This document shows positions 28,257 through 42,594 of a DNA stretch of 64,000 bases, one piece after another; position 1 is the first letter of the stretch; each line of letters begins with the position of its first letter. Origin of the DNA: Mycobacterium sp. ENV421 (GTDB lineage Bacteria > Actinomycetota > Actinomycetes > Mycobacteriales > Mycobacteriaceae); contig NZ_PDHO01000001.1 of NCBI RefSeq assembly GCF_002887815.1, forward strand, positions 248,001-312,000. Reading direction: 5' to 3'. The translations under genes were made by a program, and so were the position numbers. A model generated the notes under the pieces. That model was not told the DNA's origin. It searched no databases and saw only the letters and a list, made by a program, of their open reading frames with translations.

Positions 28257-29479
28257 GGTTTGCGGCCTTCGCAATCATTGGGCGCTGGAACGGAATTGAC
28301 GCGTTGGCCCATCCAGTCCAACGCCTCCGTCATGTCGAATTTGTCGGGGGCATCGTCCGGCAGCCTACGGATGGTGATGACGGCACCCGCCGCGCAGGCG
28401 TTGTTCAACGCGGCGTCGGTCCACGCCGCGGGCACCAGCGGATCCTGATTCCCGTAGATCACCAACATCGGCGCCTGCGTGGGGCCTTGGGGCAGGCTTA
28501 CCTTTTTCAGGAACCCTCGCAACGTCTCGAGCGCGGCGGGCGACTTGGGCCGTAGATCGTCCGGGGTGATCTGAGCAGCGATCGCGCTGCGTGCTTCAAG
28601 GCCCGCCGAGTCGCAGGCCAGAAGTGCGTCCCATTTCTGCGCGACGATTCCGCTGCGGTAGTCGTCAAGGTTGAAGTCACGCGGGTACGAACTCTTCAGG
28701 CCGGCCAGGAATGCTGTCAGGTCGAGTTCCTGCTGGGTGTTGAGCGTGCCCGCTGCGGCCGCGTCGGCCAGCCCGGTGATGTCGGCAACCGGGGAAATCG
28801 CGACAGCGCCAAGCAAAGTGAGGTTCCATCCCTCGTTCCCCGCGAGCTCGTCGGCCGCCCATGCCGCTTGTCCGCCTTGGCCCATCCCGAAGGCCAGCCA
28901 GGAGGCGGACGACGGGGTGTTGGCCTTGTCGAACAGTTTGCGTGCGGCGCGCACGGCATTGATCAGGTTGTAGCCGGCCGTCATCGAGTCGAGGTAGGGA
29001 TGGTAGGTGTCCAGGTCAGGCTGATCGTGGGTCTTGTCGAGGCTGCCCAACCCTTGGTAATCCGACATCACCACGGCGTAGCCGGCTTGCAGCAGTTGTC
29101 TCACGGTGTCCGCGGAGCCGAGCAGAGTCGGCGATGTCGACGGTCCGCAGCCCGGCAGGATGCCGGTCGCGGGGTGGCCGAACGCGACGATCCGCCATCC
29201 TCCGTCAGGGGGTGTGCCATTGGGAACCAACAGGATTGCTGTTACATGGGTGCCGCTGTCGTTGATTCCCGATCGAGAATGGTAGGTGAATCGCTGGGCC
29301 CAGGCGACCGCCGACTGCAATGACGGATCGAGGTCTCGTACCCCTTCGCTGTTGAGGATTGCCCCAGATTCCTCGAGTGGTGCGGGCGACGTCGGGGTGC
29401 GCGATTTGGGACCGCCACAGGCAGTCCCGACAAGGGCAACCACCGTAACGGCGGCCAGGGCGGTCAGAATTCGTCGCAC
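28253..29479 (-). CDS. Secretory-lipase-like lipoprotein, nucleophile serine missing
   Basis: A lipoprotein of 408 residues with a signal peptide ending VGTAC-GG (lipobox) and a secretory lipase (LIP family) alpha/beta hydrolase domain: FGHPATGILPGCGPS, VVMSDYQGLG and YGNQDPLVPA. The nucleophile elbow reads GMGQGG where active members have GxSQGG. The codon at 28882-28880 is GGC (Gly, near residue 200), so classical serine catalysis looks lost. The GTG at 29479 gives the best signal peptide; a GTG ten codons upstream (29509) is the alternative. Its stop overlaps the esterase start, so the two are co-expressed. It may be a binding or regulatory pseudoenzyme. Confidence 0.75.
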   Translation of the reverse strand: MRRILTALAAVTVVALVGTACGGPKSRTPTSPAPLEESGAILNSEGVRDLDPSLQSAVAWAQRFTYHSRSGINDSGTHVTAILLVPNGTPPDGGWRIVAFGHPATGILPGCGPSTSPTLLGSADTVRQLLQAGYAVVMSDYQGLGSLDKTHDQPDLDTYHPYLDSMTAGYNLINAVRAARKLFDKANTPSSASWLAFGMGQGGQAAWAADELAGNEGWNLTLLGAVAISPVADITGLADAAAAGTLNTQQELDLTAFLAGLKSSYPRDFNLDDYRSGIVAQKWDALLACDSAGLEARSAIAAQITPDDLRPKSPAALETLRGFLKKVSLPQGPTQAPMLVIYGNQDPLVPAAWTDAALNNACAAGAVITIRRLPDDAPDKFDMTEALDWMGQRVNSVPAPNDCEGRKP

Positions 29480-29590
29480 GACCCAGATGGTAATGCTCGA
29501 TGTAGCCACTCCGGTCCGGGTTGGCGCGCTGTCGTGGGATTGGCTGCAGTTCGTGTTGCCCGAAGTGGGAGAAGTCGGTTGGTCAGCGGT

Positions 29591-30334
29591 CTAGCTCGCC
29601 GGCCGCGGATCGCGCGGATCATCGGGATCGGGGTCGCCGAACCACCGCGACGCGGTGTGCTCTGGATAGTGGTCGTGCCACGCCCACCATTCGTAGGGCT
29701 TGCTCTGTGGATAGCCCGGGGGTGAGTCTTCCCAGGTCTCCTGGCGGCCCAGTGCGGTCATGTCGAGGAAATGCCATGTGTTGACGAAGATTTCATCACC
29801 GCGACTGTCGATGAAGTACGTCCGGTAGATCTGGTCGCCGTCGCGGATGAATGCGTTGGTGCCGTGCCATTGATCGACTTCGAAGTCGACGTCGAAGGCG
29901 TTGTCCCGGCCGGGCAGCATCGTGTACCACGGGATGTCCCAGCCCATCCTGGCCTTGATCCGCGTGATATCGGCTTGTGCGCCCCGTGATGCGTAGACCA
30001 GCGTGGTGTCCCGCGCGTTGAGATGCGCGAGGTTACCAATGTGGTCAGCCATCAACGAGCATCCGACGCACCCGTGGTCGGGCCAACCGTGGACACCCGG
30101 ATCGAGGAAGGCGCGGTAGACGATCAGCTGCTTTCTGCCGTCGAACAGGTCGAGCAGGCTGATCGTGCCGTCCGGCCCGTCGAACGCATAGTTCTTCTCG
30201 ACCGGTGTCCACGGCATGCGCCTGCGCAGTGCGGCCAGCGCGTCGCGGGCGCGCGTCAATTCCTTTTCCTTTTCCAGCATTTGGTTGCGGGCGGCGTCCC
30301 ACTCGGGTGCCGACACGATGTCAGGTATCTGCAC
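29591..30334 (-). CDS. DUF899 thioredoxin-like family protein
   Basis: A 247-residue protein of the DUF899 family, which has a thioredoxin/peroxiredoxin-like fold. It shows KNYAFDGPDGTISLLDLFDG, then HGCVGCSL with a CxxC pair, VYASRGAQADITRIKARMGW and the C-terminal WWAWHDHYPE. A GTG at 30334 is fixed by AAGGAG five nt upstream; the longer open frame upstream runs through the divergent arsR gene and is not used. It is divergent from the arsR-SRPBCC pair, and one of the two repeated operators lies in its promoter region, so it is probably controlled by that regulator. Its biochemical role is not established. Confidence 0.82.
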   Translation of the reverse strand: MQIPDIVSAPEWDAARNQMLEKEKELTRARDALAALRRRMPWTPVEKNYAFDGPDGTISLLDLFDGRKQLIVYRAFLDPGVHGWPDHGCVGCSLMADHIGNLAHLNARDTTLVYASRGAQADITRIKARMGWDIPWYTMLPGRDNAFDVDFEVDQWHGTNAFIRDGDQIYRTYFIDSRGDEIFVNTWHFLDMTALGRQETWEDSPPGYPQSKPYEWWAWHDHYPEHTASRWFGDPDPDDPRDPRPAS

Positions 30335-30354
30335 AGTTGCTCCTTGCGAATCAT

Positions 30355-30370
30355 TCAACAAATTAGTTGA
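30355..30370. promoter_or_regulatory. ArsR-type operator copy 1 (TCAAC-N6-GTTGA)
   Basis: A perfect 5-bp-arm palindrome with an A/T centre (AAATTA) lies 21 nt upstream of the DUF899 start. It repeats the arms and spacing of the copy at 30408-30423. The centres are 53 bp apart, about five helical turns, so two dimers could lie on one DNA face. Confidence 0.6.
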
Positions 30371-30402
30371 GTATCTGCCTTCAGGGAACCACGGGGAGCG
30401 GC

Positions 30403-30408
30403 TATAGT
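30403..30408 (+). promoter_or_regulatory. -10 element TATAGT for leaderless arsR transcript
   Basis: TATAGT matches TANNNT and ends seven nt before the ATG at 30416, which has no ribosome site. Transcription would begin at or next to the start codon. The operator copy 2 covers the -10 end and the start codon. Confidence 0.5.
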
Positions 30409-30423
30409 CAACAAGATGGTTGA
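30408..30423. promoter_or_regulatory. ArsR-type operator copy 2 overlapping the arsR start codon
   Basis: TCAAC-AAGATG-GTTGA has the same arms and 6-bp spacer as the copy at 30355-30370. It covers the last base of the -10, the presumed transcription start and the first codons of arsR, an ideal autorepression site. Confidence 0.6.
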
Positions 30424-30751
30424 AGATCAGATCTTGGACCGGGCCTACGCCGCCCTGGCCGATCCGACTCGCCGCCACCTGATCGAGGTGTTGCGGCAAG
30501 GCGATGCGCGGATCACCGACCTTGCCGCCCCACTGCCGATGACGTTCGCCGGAGTGTCGCGCCATGTCGGGGTGCTGGAAGCGGCCGGCCTGATCCAGCG
30601 GGAGGTCCGCGGCCGCGAACACTGGGTCTCGTTGCGTCCGGAAGGGCTCACGGCTGCCCAACATTGGATCGATGAACAGACCCGGTTCTGGTCGACCCGT
30701 GCTGATGCGCTGGCCGCACGGCTGCGCCGCAAGAAGGCTGACGAGCGATGA
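30416..30751 (+). CDS. ArsR/SmtB family transcriptional regulator
   Basis: A compact winged helix-turn-helix protein of 111 residues. LADPTRRHLIEVLRQG is the family's helix 1-2 signature, and MTFAGVSRHVGVLEAAGLIQRE is the recognition helix region. It lacks the cysteine metal site of ArsR and belongs to the group paired with SRPBCC (AHSA1) proteins, so its signal is probably not a metal. The next gene overlaps by ATGA. It is divergent from the DUF899 gene. Two identical-arm palindromes in the shared spacer, one over its own start codon, suggest that it represses itself and the DUF899 gene. Confidence 0.88.
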   Translation: MVEDQILDRAYAALADPTRRHLIEVLRQGDARITDLAAPLPMTFAGVSRHVGVLEAAGLIQREVRGREHWVSLRPEGLTAAQHWIDEQTRFWSTRADALAARLRRKKADER

Positions 30752-31188
30752 GTGAGACCGTTACCGTCGTCGTCTCGCGCGTCATGCCCGGCCTGCCCGC
30801 GGAGGTGTTCGACGAGTGGCTCGATCCGGAAGCGCTGCAGGAATGGATGTGCCCGAACCCGGTGCGCGTGGTCGAGGTCACCGTGGACCCTCGCGTCGGC
30901 GGAACGGTGCGCTTCGATGTCGACGATTCCGGCACCCGGGTGCTCATCAGCGGACAGTTCCTCACCATCGACCGCCCGCGTCTGCTGCGGTTCACCTGGA
31001 GCAACTCGAATTGGGAGGATCCCTCTCAGGTGAGCATCGTCGACGTGACGTTCGAGCCGGTCGGCGCGGACGAGACGTTGATGTCGATCGAGCACTCGCT
31101 GCTGCCGACAAGCGAATTCGACTCGTTCCACAGCGGTTGGATCGACACCTTCGCCCAGCTCGCGGCCAGGCTCGCTTCGCCGCGCTGA
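30748..31188 (+). CDS. SRPBCC (AHSA1-like) domain protein
   Basis: A 146-residue START/Bet v1-like ligand-binding protein of the AHSA1 group. It shows VFDEWLDPEALQEWMCP near the start, PRVGGTVRFDVDD, a GQFLTIDRPRLLRFTWS strand and HSGWIDTFAQLA in the C-terminal helix. It overlaps arsR by 4 nt, a very common pairing, so it probably binds or processes the compound sensed by the regulator. The ligand is unknown. Confidence 0.85.
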   Translation: MSETVTVVVSRVMPGLPAEVFDEWLDPEALQEWMCPNPVRVVEVTVDPRVGGTVRFDVDDSGTRVLISGQFLTIDRPRLLRFTWSNSNWEDPSQVSIVDVTFEPVGADETLMSIEHSLLPTSEFDSFHSGWIDTFAQLAARLASPR

Positions 31189-31217
31189 GCGCACAGTCGA
31201 TCCCCAGCTGACCGGTT

Positions 31218-31223
31218 TAGCGT
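31218..31223 (+). promoter_or_regulatory. -10 element TAGCGT upstream of the CtaG-like gene
   Basis: TANNNT eight nt before the GTG at 31232, with no ribosome site between them. It is a candidate for leaderless transcription. Confidence 0.3.
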
Positions 31224-31231
31224 CAGCAGCT

Positions 31232-35317
<4,086 letters not shown>

Positions 35318-35318
<1 letters not shown>

Positions 35319-36652
35319 CACCGGTACTCGCTGAGCCGAGGCCACAGGCCGAGCGCCACCGACACCGCCGCGCCGACCGAGAGCACCACTCCGCCGACGG
35401 TAGTGCCCGACAGCACCCGGCGAGCCGACAGGATGTCGTTGCGCAGTTGGTTGCGGCTCTGCCGGATACCGCTCGACAGCGCCGCGTCGAGCTTGTCGAA
35501 TGCCGGTGTCGAGTCGTCCTCACCGGTGCCCAGCGCCACCTGTGTCGCAGCCTGGTAGTTGCCGACCGAGATGTAGGCGTTGATCCGCTCGTCGGCCTGC
35601 CGCCACTTGGTCAGCAAGCCGTCGGCATCGGCCAGGTCGTCCTTGGCGATGGCGTCCTTGCGGGCGAGGTATTCGGTGAGCTGTGTGTGCATGGCTTCGA
35701 CGCGTTGGTAGTAGGAGCGCTTGCGGACGTCTTCGTCTCCCCGCCGGATCAGCGACAGCGTCTCGTCGGCGCGAGCCTGCTGGGCGGTGATCGCCAGGCT
35801 AGTCACAGTTTTCAGCGACTCGGCCGCGGTGTTCTTCGCAGCCCGGCTGCCTGCGGTGGAGATGAGCAGCGCCGAGCCCACCCAGATGATCATCACCACG
35901 ATCGCCAGGCCGCCGGCGATCAGGCCGACGTTCACCCGACGTTTGGTGCGATCGGCCAGCCACCGGTGACCGAACGCCCCGAACAACAGCGTCACCGCGA
36001 CCACCATGATCACCGGCGCTGGGACGCGGGTGGAGGCCGTGGTTTCGGCGTCGACCCGCGCCGAGGTCTGCTCGTACAGCCGCTGCGCGTCCGGCAGGAT
36101 CTGCTGCTGCATCAGGGCCGAGGCCTCCGAGAGATAGGACGAGCCGACCGGATTGCCCATCCGGTTGTTGGTCCGGGCGGTTTCGATCAGGCCGGTGTAC
36201 ACAGCCAGCTGGGCGTTGATCCGGCCGAGCAGCTGCACCAGGGGCTCGTCGGTGAGGCCGCTGGACGCGCGGGTCACCGCCACAGCGGCATCGGTGATGG
36301 CCTGCTCGTAGCGCTGCCGCACGGCGCGCGGCTCGGAGCCGGCGATGAACGCGGTCGCCGCGGCGGCGTCGGCCACCGAGAGCGTGGTGTAGAGCTGGCC
36401 GGCGGCGAAGGACAACGGCTCGGTGTGGTTGAGGACGGCGGTCAGCTGCGTTTGCCGGTCGGTGATCGTCGTCGAGGTGGCGAACGCGCTGAGGATCCCG
36501 AGCGTGGCGAGGATGACGCCGAGGGTCAGGATGCGCCCGGGTGTGGTGCGGACAAACCACCACCGGGGGTGAGCGGGCGGCACCGTCGACCGCTGGCCCA
36601 ACGGCTCGGTCGACGGGTGCGCCAGCTCAACGGTCACGTTTGCGGACCTCAT
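35318..36652 (-). CDS. glnX: GlnX-type transmembrane signalling protein
   Basis: A membrane protein of 444 residues (Rv0412c is about 439). A TM helix near residues 38-60, a long helical extracytoplasmic domain, three further TM segments (two in the middle, one near the C-terminus) and a second helical domain give a receptor-like layout. In mycobacteria it links GlnH, which binds aspartate/glutamate outside, to PknG inside. The ATG at 36652 gives the family length; an upstream start at 36700 adds 16 non-conserved residues. It is the first gene of the operon and is divergent from mutT3 with 76 nt between them. Confidence 0.9.
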
Positions 36653-36728
36653 TCCGTGTTGTCCGGATCCACTGCTGCCCTTTGCCGGGGGGCCCGGCAC
36701 GCTTTCTGAGACAATCCTAAGAGGTGCT

Positions 36729-37370
36729 GTGACGGATGGGGCGGGATCGACCGACCTAAGTCCGGCGTGGCGTGCTTATCCTGAACGCGTGCGCGGGGAT
36801 GGCGACGGTTGGGTGGTGTCGGATACCGGCACGCCCTATTGGGGACGGCACGGCGCCGCGGGGTTGTTGCTGCGGGCGCCTCGCGCCGACGGTACCCCCG
36901 CCGTGCTGCTTCAGCACCGGGCCCCGTGGAGTCACCAGGGCGGCACCTGGGCGCTGCCCGGCGGCGCCCGCGACAGCCACGAGACCCCGGAGCAGGCCGC
37001 GGTGCGGGAGGCCCACGAGGAAGCCGGCCTGCTCGCCGAACACGTCCAGGTCCGAGCGACCGTGGTGACGGCGGAGGTCGTCGGTGCCGGGGGCGCGCAG
37101 TGGAGTTACACCACCGTCGTCGCCGACGCCCCCGAACTGCTCAGCACAGTCGCGAACCGGGAGAGCTCCGAATTGCGCTGGGTGGCCGAGGACGAGGTGA
37201 TCGAGTTGCCGCTGCACCCCGGGTTCGCCGCCAGCTGGGAACGGTTACGCATCACGACCATGCTGAGCGCCCACGAGCACGAGGAATGCCTGCAGCCGGT
37301 GCCGCACACCGTGGAGATCCGGGCCGGGGTGTTCGGTTGGTGCACCTCGGCGGCCGCCGAGGTCAGCTAA
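36729..37370 (+). CDS. mutT3: Nudix hydrolase MutT3
   Basis: A 213-residue Nudix hydrolase matching M. tuberculosis MutT3 (Rv0413). The Nudix box is complete: [23 protein letters not shown] (GX5EX7REUXEEXGU). It is preceded by [24 protein letters not shown] and [19 protein letters not shown]. The family removes oxidised nucleotides or related diphosphates. The GTG at 36729 follows AAGAGG at five nt. Its stop overlaps the stop of the convergent thiE by 8 nt. Confidence 0.93.
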   Translation: MTDGAGSTDLSPAWRAYPERVRGDGDGWVVSDTGTPYWGRHGAAGLLLRAPRADGTPAVLLQHRAPWSHQGGTWALPGGARDSHETPEQAAVREAHEEAGLLAEHVQVRATVVTAEVVGAGGAQWSYTTVVADAPELLSTVANRESSELRWVAEDEVIELPLHPGFAASWERLRITTMLSAHEHEECLQPVPHTVEIRAGVFGWCTSAAAEVS

Positions 37371-38022
37371 GCGCCGCCCGGAGTCGCTCGGCGGCGGCCT
37401 TCGGGTCGTCGGCCCCGGTGATCGCCCGCACCACCACAATTCGGGTCGCGCCGGCCTCGAGCACCTCCGGTAGGCGCGTCTCGTCGATTCCGCCGATCGC
37501 GAACCACGGCTTGGCCGACCCCATGGCGGCGACGTCGCGCACCAGATCCAGGCCCGGCGCGGCCCGGCCCGGCTTCGTCGGCGTCGGCCAGCACGGCCCG
37601 ACGCAGAAATAGTCGACGTCCTCGGTGATCGCGCCGGCGGCCTCGCCGCTCTGATGGGTGGAACGGCCGATCAGAGCCTGCGGGGCGACGTCGCGGGCCA
37701 CGGCCAGCGGCAGGTCGTCCTGACCCAGGTGCAGGATGTCGGCGTGCGCCGCGCGGGCGATGTCGGCGCGGTCGTTGACCGCCACCAGCGCGCTGTGCCG
37801 GTGCGCGGCCTCGGTCAGGATGTCCAGTGCGGCCAGCTCGTCGCGGGCTTCCAGCGGCCCGAACTGTTGCTCGCCGGGGGAACCCTTGTCGCGAAGCTGG
37901 ATGATGTCGACGCCGCCGGCCAGCGCCGCCTCGGCGAACGCGGCCAGGTCACCGCGTTCGCGGCGGGCATCGGTGCACAGGTACAGCCGTGCGGTCGCCA
38001 GCCTGGAGTGAGGTTCGTGCAC
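37363..38022 (-). CDS. thiE: Thiamine-phosphate synthase
   Basis: A TIM-barrel enzyme (219 aa) that joins hydroxymethylpyrimidine diphosphate and thiazole phosphate to form thiamine phosphate. Visible signatures are [37 protein letters not shown] and [17 protein letters not shown], all as in Rv0414c. The GTG at 38022 fits the family start; the open frame upstream runs through the riboswitch and is rejected. It is divergent from the thiO operon, with the plus-strand TPP riboswitch lying in the spacer. Confidence 0.94.
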   Translation of the reverse strand: MHEPHSRLATARLYLCTDARRERGDLAAFAEAALAGGVDIIQLRDKGSPGEQQFGPLEARDELAALDILTEAAHRHSALVAVNDRADIARAAHADILHLGQDDLPLAVARDVAPQALIGRSTHQSGEAAGAITEDVDYFCVGPCWPTPTKPGRAAPGLDLVRDVAAMGSAKPWFAIGGIDETRLPEVLEAGATRIVVVRAITGADDPKAAAERLRAALS

Positions 38023-38053
38023 ACCGCGACGGTAGCGGCTAGCGTGGAGGATC

Positions 38054-38140
38054 GGCACGGGAGCCCCGGGGCGGGGCTGAGAGTGGAGCGCAACGCTCCA
38101 GACCGTCACCACCTGATCCGGGTCATGCCGGCGAAGGAAG
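38054..38140 (+). promoter_or_regulatory. TPP riboswitch (THI element) upstream of thiO-thiS-thiG
   Basis: The conserved blocks are in order: GGGGCTGAGAG at 38073-38083, a variable stem (GGAGCG...CGCTCC), then CCTGATCCGGGTCATGCCGGCGAAGG near 38112-38137. The thiO ribosome site AAAGGG follows at once, so TPP binding would block translation initiation. Confidence 0.93.
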
Positions 38141-38150
38141 CGAAAGGGAT

Positions 38151-39154
38151 ATGTCGAAGGATTCTCTGGCCGTCATCGGGGGCGGTGTCATCGGACTCGC
38201 GGTGGCACGGCGCGCCCTGCTCGACGGGCTTTCGGTGCGGGTGCACCGGACCCCGTCCCTGGGGGCCTCGTGGGTCGCCGGCGGGATGCTGACCCCGCAC
38301 AGCGAAGGCTGGCCGGGCGAGGAGCAACTGCTGGCGCTGGGTTTGGAGTCGCTGCGGCTGTGGCACGACGGCTTCCTCGACGGCCTACCCGCCGATGTCG
38401 TCACCGCGCGCGAGTCGCTGGTCGTCGGTGTGGACCGGGCCGATGCGGCCGATCTGCGGACCGTCGCGGACTGGCTGTCGGCCCAGGGGCATCCGGTCAC
38501 CGTGACGACCACCGCCCGTGACATCGAACCCCTTCTGGCCCAAGGCATTCGCCACGGTTTCGTCGCATCCGACGAGCTGGCGGTGGACAACCGCAGACTG
38601 GTGGCCGCCCTGGAGGCGCACTGTGAGCAGCTCGGGGTGCAGTGGGCGGCACCGGTGGAGCGCCTCGACGACGCCCGCGACGGGGTCGACACGGTGATCA
38701 TCGCAAACGGCATCGACGCGCCCGCACTGTGGCCGGGCCTGCCGGTGCGGCCGGTGAAGGGGGAAGTGCTGCGGCTGCGCTGGCGGCGCGGCTGTATGCC
38801 GGTGCCGCAGCGCGTGGTTCGGGCCCGGGTGCACGGCCGCTCGGTCTACCTGGTGCCCCGCGCTGACGGGGTGGTGGTCGGTGCGACCCAGTACGAACAC
38901 GGCCGCGACACCGCGCCGTCGGTGGCGGGGGTGCGCGAGCTGCTCGACGACGCCTGCGAGGTGATGCCGGCGCTGGGCGAATACGAGCTGGCCGAGTGCG
39001 CGGCGGGTTTGCGGCCGATGACCCCCGACAACATGCCGATCGTCGGCCGCCTCGATGAGCGCACCCTGGTGGCCACCGGGCACGGCCGGTCCGGCTTCCT
39101 GTTGGCGCCCTGGACCGCGCAGCGCATCGCCGCAGAGTTGATGGGAGCCCACGC

Positions 39155-39158
<4 letters not shown>
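38151..39158 (+). CDS. thiO: Glycine oxidase ThiO
   Basis: A D-amino-acid-oxidase-type flavoenzyme (335 aa) that oxidises glycine to the imine used in thiazole formation. It has [19 protein letters not shown] for [18 protein letters not shown] and the C-terminal [14 protein letters not shown]...[16 protein letters not shown]. The ATG at 38151 has AAAGGGAT immediately upstream, next to the riboswitch. It overlaps thiS as GTGA, starting a coupled thiO-thiS-thiG operon. Confidence 0.95.
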
Positions 39159-40869
<1,711 letters not shown>

Positions 40870-40879
<10 letters not shown>

Positions 40880-41565
40880 GTGTTTGCGGGTGGGTCGATC
40901 CGCACCACGCTGGTCACCTCGAGGGTGGGTATCGACCCTGTGCCGGAATAGGTTTGGCCCGGTGGGGCCGTGCCCACCACCCGAAGCCAGGTGTTCTCCG
41001 GCATCGTCGCCGCCGCCTGCGCCGCCGGACCGGACAGGTGGAGGCGGGCCAGTTGGGCGTCGGCGGCACAACAGACGATCACGATCTTGGCCAAGTCGAC
41101 GCGATCGCCGTCGCGCATCGTGAAACCGGTCGTGGTGATCGGGTGGCCATCCAGGCCGCCAACCTTTCCGACCGCCACCCGCATCAACACCTCGGGCAAT
41201 GACAACGATGGCGCAGGCCCGGGCGGCAGCGGCGGGAACGATCGCGCGATCGACACCGTCGCGGGAGCGGCGGCCCGGGCGCTCAACGCCGGTGGCACCA
41301 CGAAGATCAGCAGGATCACCGGCAGCACCAACAACCAGACGATGCCGTTGCGGTGATGGTGACCGGTGTGCTCGTGGTGGGGGCCGCCGCGCCGGACGTC
41401 GCGCACGATCGCGGTCAATGCCAGCCCGAGCAGCACGACGGCCGAGATCGCGAGCCACGGCAGCATTCCCGGTTTGACGTATCGGGTGTAGGCCCCGGTG
41501 ACTGTGACCATCACCAGGGCGATCCCGACGATCAGAAGCAGCGTGTTCTCGGTTTCGCGCCTCAC
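40870..41565 (-). CDS. TIGR03943/DUF1980-like membrane protein
   Basis: A 231-residue protein with two TM helices near residues 8-45, a His-rich cytoplasmic or periplasmic loop (HHEHTGHHH), one more TM helix and a soluble C-terminal domain with IVIVCCAADAQ, typical of the DUF1980 family that accompanies DUF318 permeases. The GTG at 41565 overlaps the upstream permease stop as GTGA, which fixes the start. The frame stays open for 600 further codons upstream, but those are the antisense and shifted frames of the permease and lpqL. A metal-related transport function is suspected from the His cluster and cysteines but unproven. Confidence 0.82.
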
Positions 41566-42539
41566 AACAGCACCAGCCCGACTGCCGTCGCCACCACCGT
41601 CGCCACCACCAGGGTGACCGGGGCGAAGCGCAGCGCGAAACTCCGGCCGAACAAACCGGCTTGCATGGCAACGAGTTTCACGTCGACGGCCGGCCCGACC
41701 ACCAGGAACACCAGCCGCGGCACCAGCGGCACCATGGTCAGGCTGGCCGCCACGAAGGCGTCGGCCTCCGAGCACAACGCCAGCACGAACGCCAGCAGCG
41801 CCATGGTGATCACGCCGATCACCAGGTGGCCGGCCACATGCTCGAACATCCACGGCGGTACCACGACGCGCAACGTGGCGGCAGCCGCGGCGCCGATCAC
41901 CAGATAGGAACCGGCCTGCAGGAAGTCGTGCCGGGCGGCCTCGCTGAACGCGACCCAGGGGGATTGATCCGCGTCGTCGGAGCGGGGCAGCCTGCGGGTG
42001 ACCCAGCCCGGCCGGCCCCACCTCGACCACAACATTCCCATCACCACCGCGGTCGCCAACGATGCGGCGCAGCGGGCGGCCACCATCTCGGGTTGACCGG
42101 GGAAGGCCACCGCGGTGGCCACCAGCACCACCGGATTGATCGCGGGCGCACTGAGCATGAACGTCAGCGCTGCTGCGCCGGTCGCTCCGTCGCCGAACAG
42201 GCGCCGGGCCACCGGAACCGAGCCGCACTCGCACCCCGGCAACGCCGCCCCGGCCACGCCCGCGGCCAGTACCGCCGCAGGCGCGCGGCGGGGCAGCCAC
42301 CGAGCCAGCCGCTGCGGGGACACAAAGGCGGCGATCAGCCCGCTGATCATCACGCCGAGCACCAGAAACGGCACAGCCTGCAAAAACACCCCGGCGAACA
42401 CGGTCCCGGCGGTGGACAGCCGCGGATCGCCAGCGACCCCGTCGCGCATCCAGGTTCCCGCGAGCGCGCACACCACCAATGCGGCCACCAGCACCTCGGT
42501 GGAGGTCACCAGGCGCCGGCGCGGGGACGTGACGGTCAT
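41562..42539 (-). CDS. DUF318 family permease (PF03773-like)
   Basis: A membrane protein of about 325 residues with eight or so TM segments. It has VPFLVLGVMISGLIAAFVSP, the cysteine motif LPGCECGSVPVARRL and LTFMLSAPAINPVVL, all typical of the DUF318 permeases. Related permeases export arsenicals (ArsP) or are linked to metals. ATG 42539 is chosen; another ATG three codons upstream (42548) is possible and neither has a clear ribosome site. It is divergent from lpqL with a spacer of about 50 nt and overlaps the DUF1980 gene. Confidence 0.85.
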   Translation of the reverse strand: MTVTSPRRRLVTSTEVLVAALVVCALAGTWMRDGVAGDPRLSTAGTVFAGVFLQAVPFLVLGVMISGLIAAFVSPQRLARWLPRRAPAAVLAAGVAGAALPGCECGSVPVARRLFGDGATGAAALTFMLSAPAINPVVLVATAVAFPGQPEMVAARCAASLATAVVMGMLWSRWGRPGWVTRRLPRSDDADQSPWVAFSEAARHDFLQAGSYLVIGAAAAATLRVVVPPWMFEHVAGHLVIGVITMALLAFVLALCSEADAFVAASLTMVPLVPRLVFLVVGPAVDVKLVAMQAGLFGRSFALRFAPVTLVVATVVATAVGLVLL

Positions 42540-42581
42540 CGGGCACATGGTGCCACCCGAACCTGCGCACTCGCCGATACG

Positions 42582-42587
42582 TACCCT
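42582..42587 (+). promoter_or_regulatory. -10 element TACCCT for leaderless lpqL
   Basis: TACCCT is followed by GGGCGCG and the lpqL ATG, a 7-nt gap with no ribosome site. The same GGGCGCG-ATGAA context with a TANNNT at the same distance occurs at virR (61392). Confidence 0.5.
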
Positions 42588-42594
42588 GGGCGCG

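Noticed and set aside
27006..28448. Plus-strand 480-codon frame
   Set aside because: Antisense of the membrane esterase and lipase-like genes; no recognisable domain.
29591..30664. Longer DUF899 protein starting at 30664
   Set aside because: The extra residues are antisense of arsR, and the GTG at 30334 has an AAGGAG site at ideal spacing.
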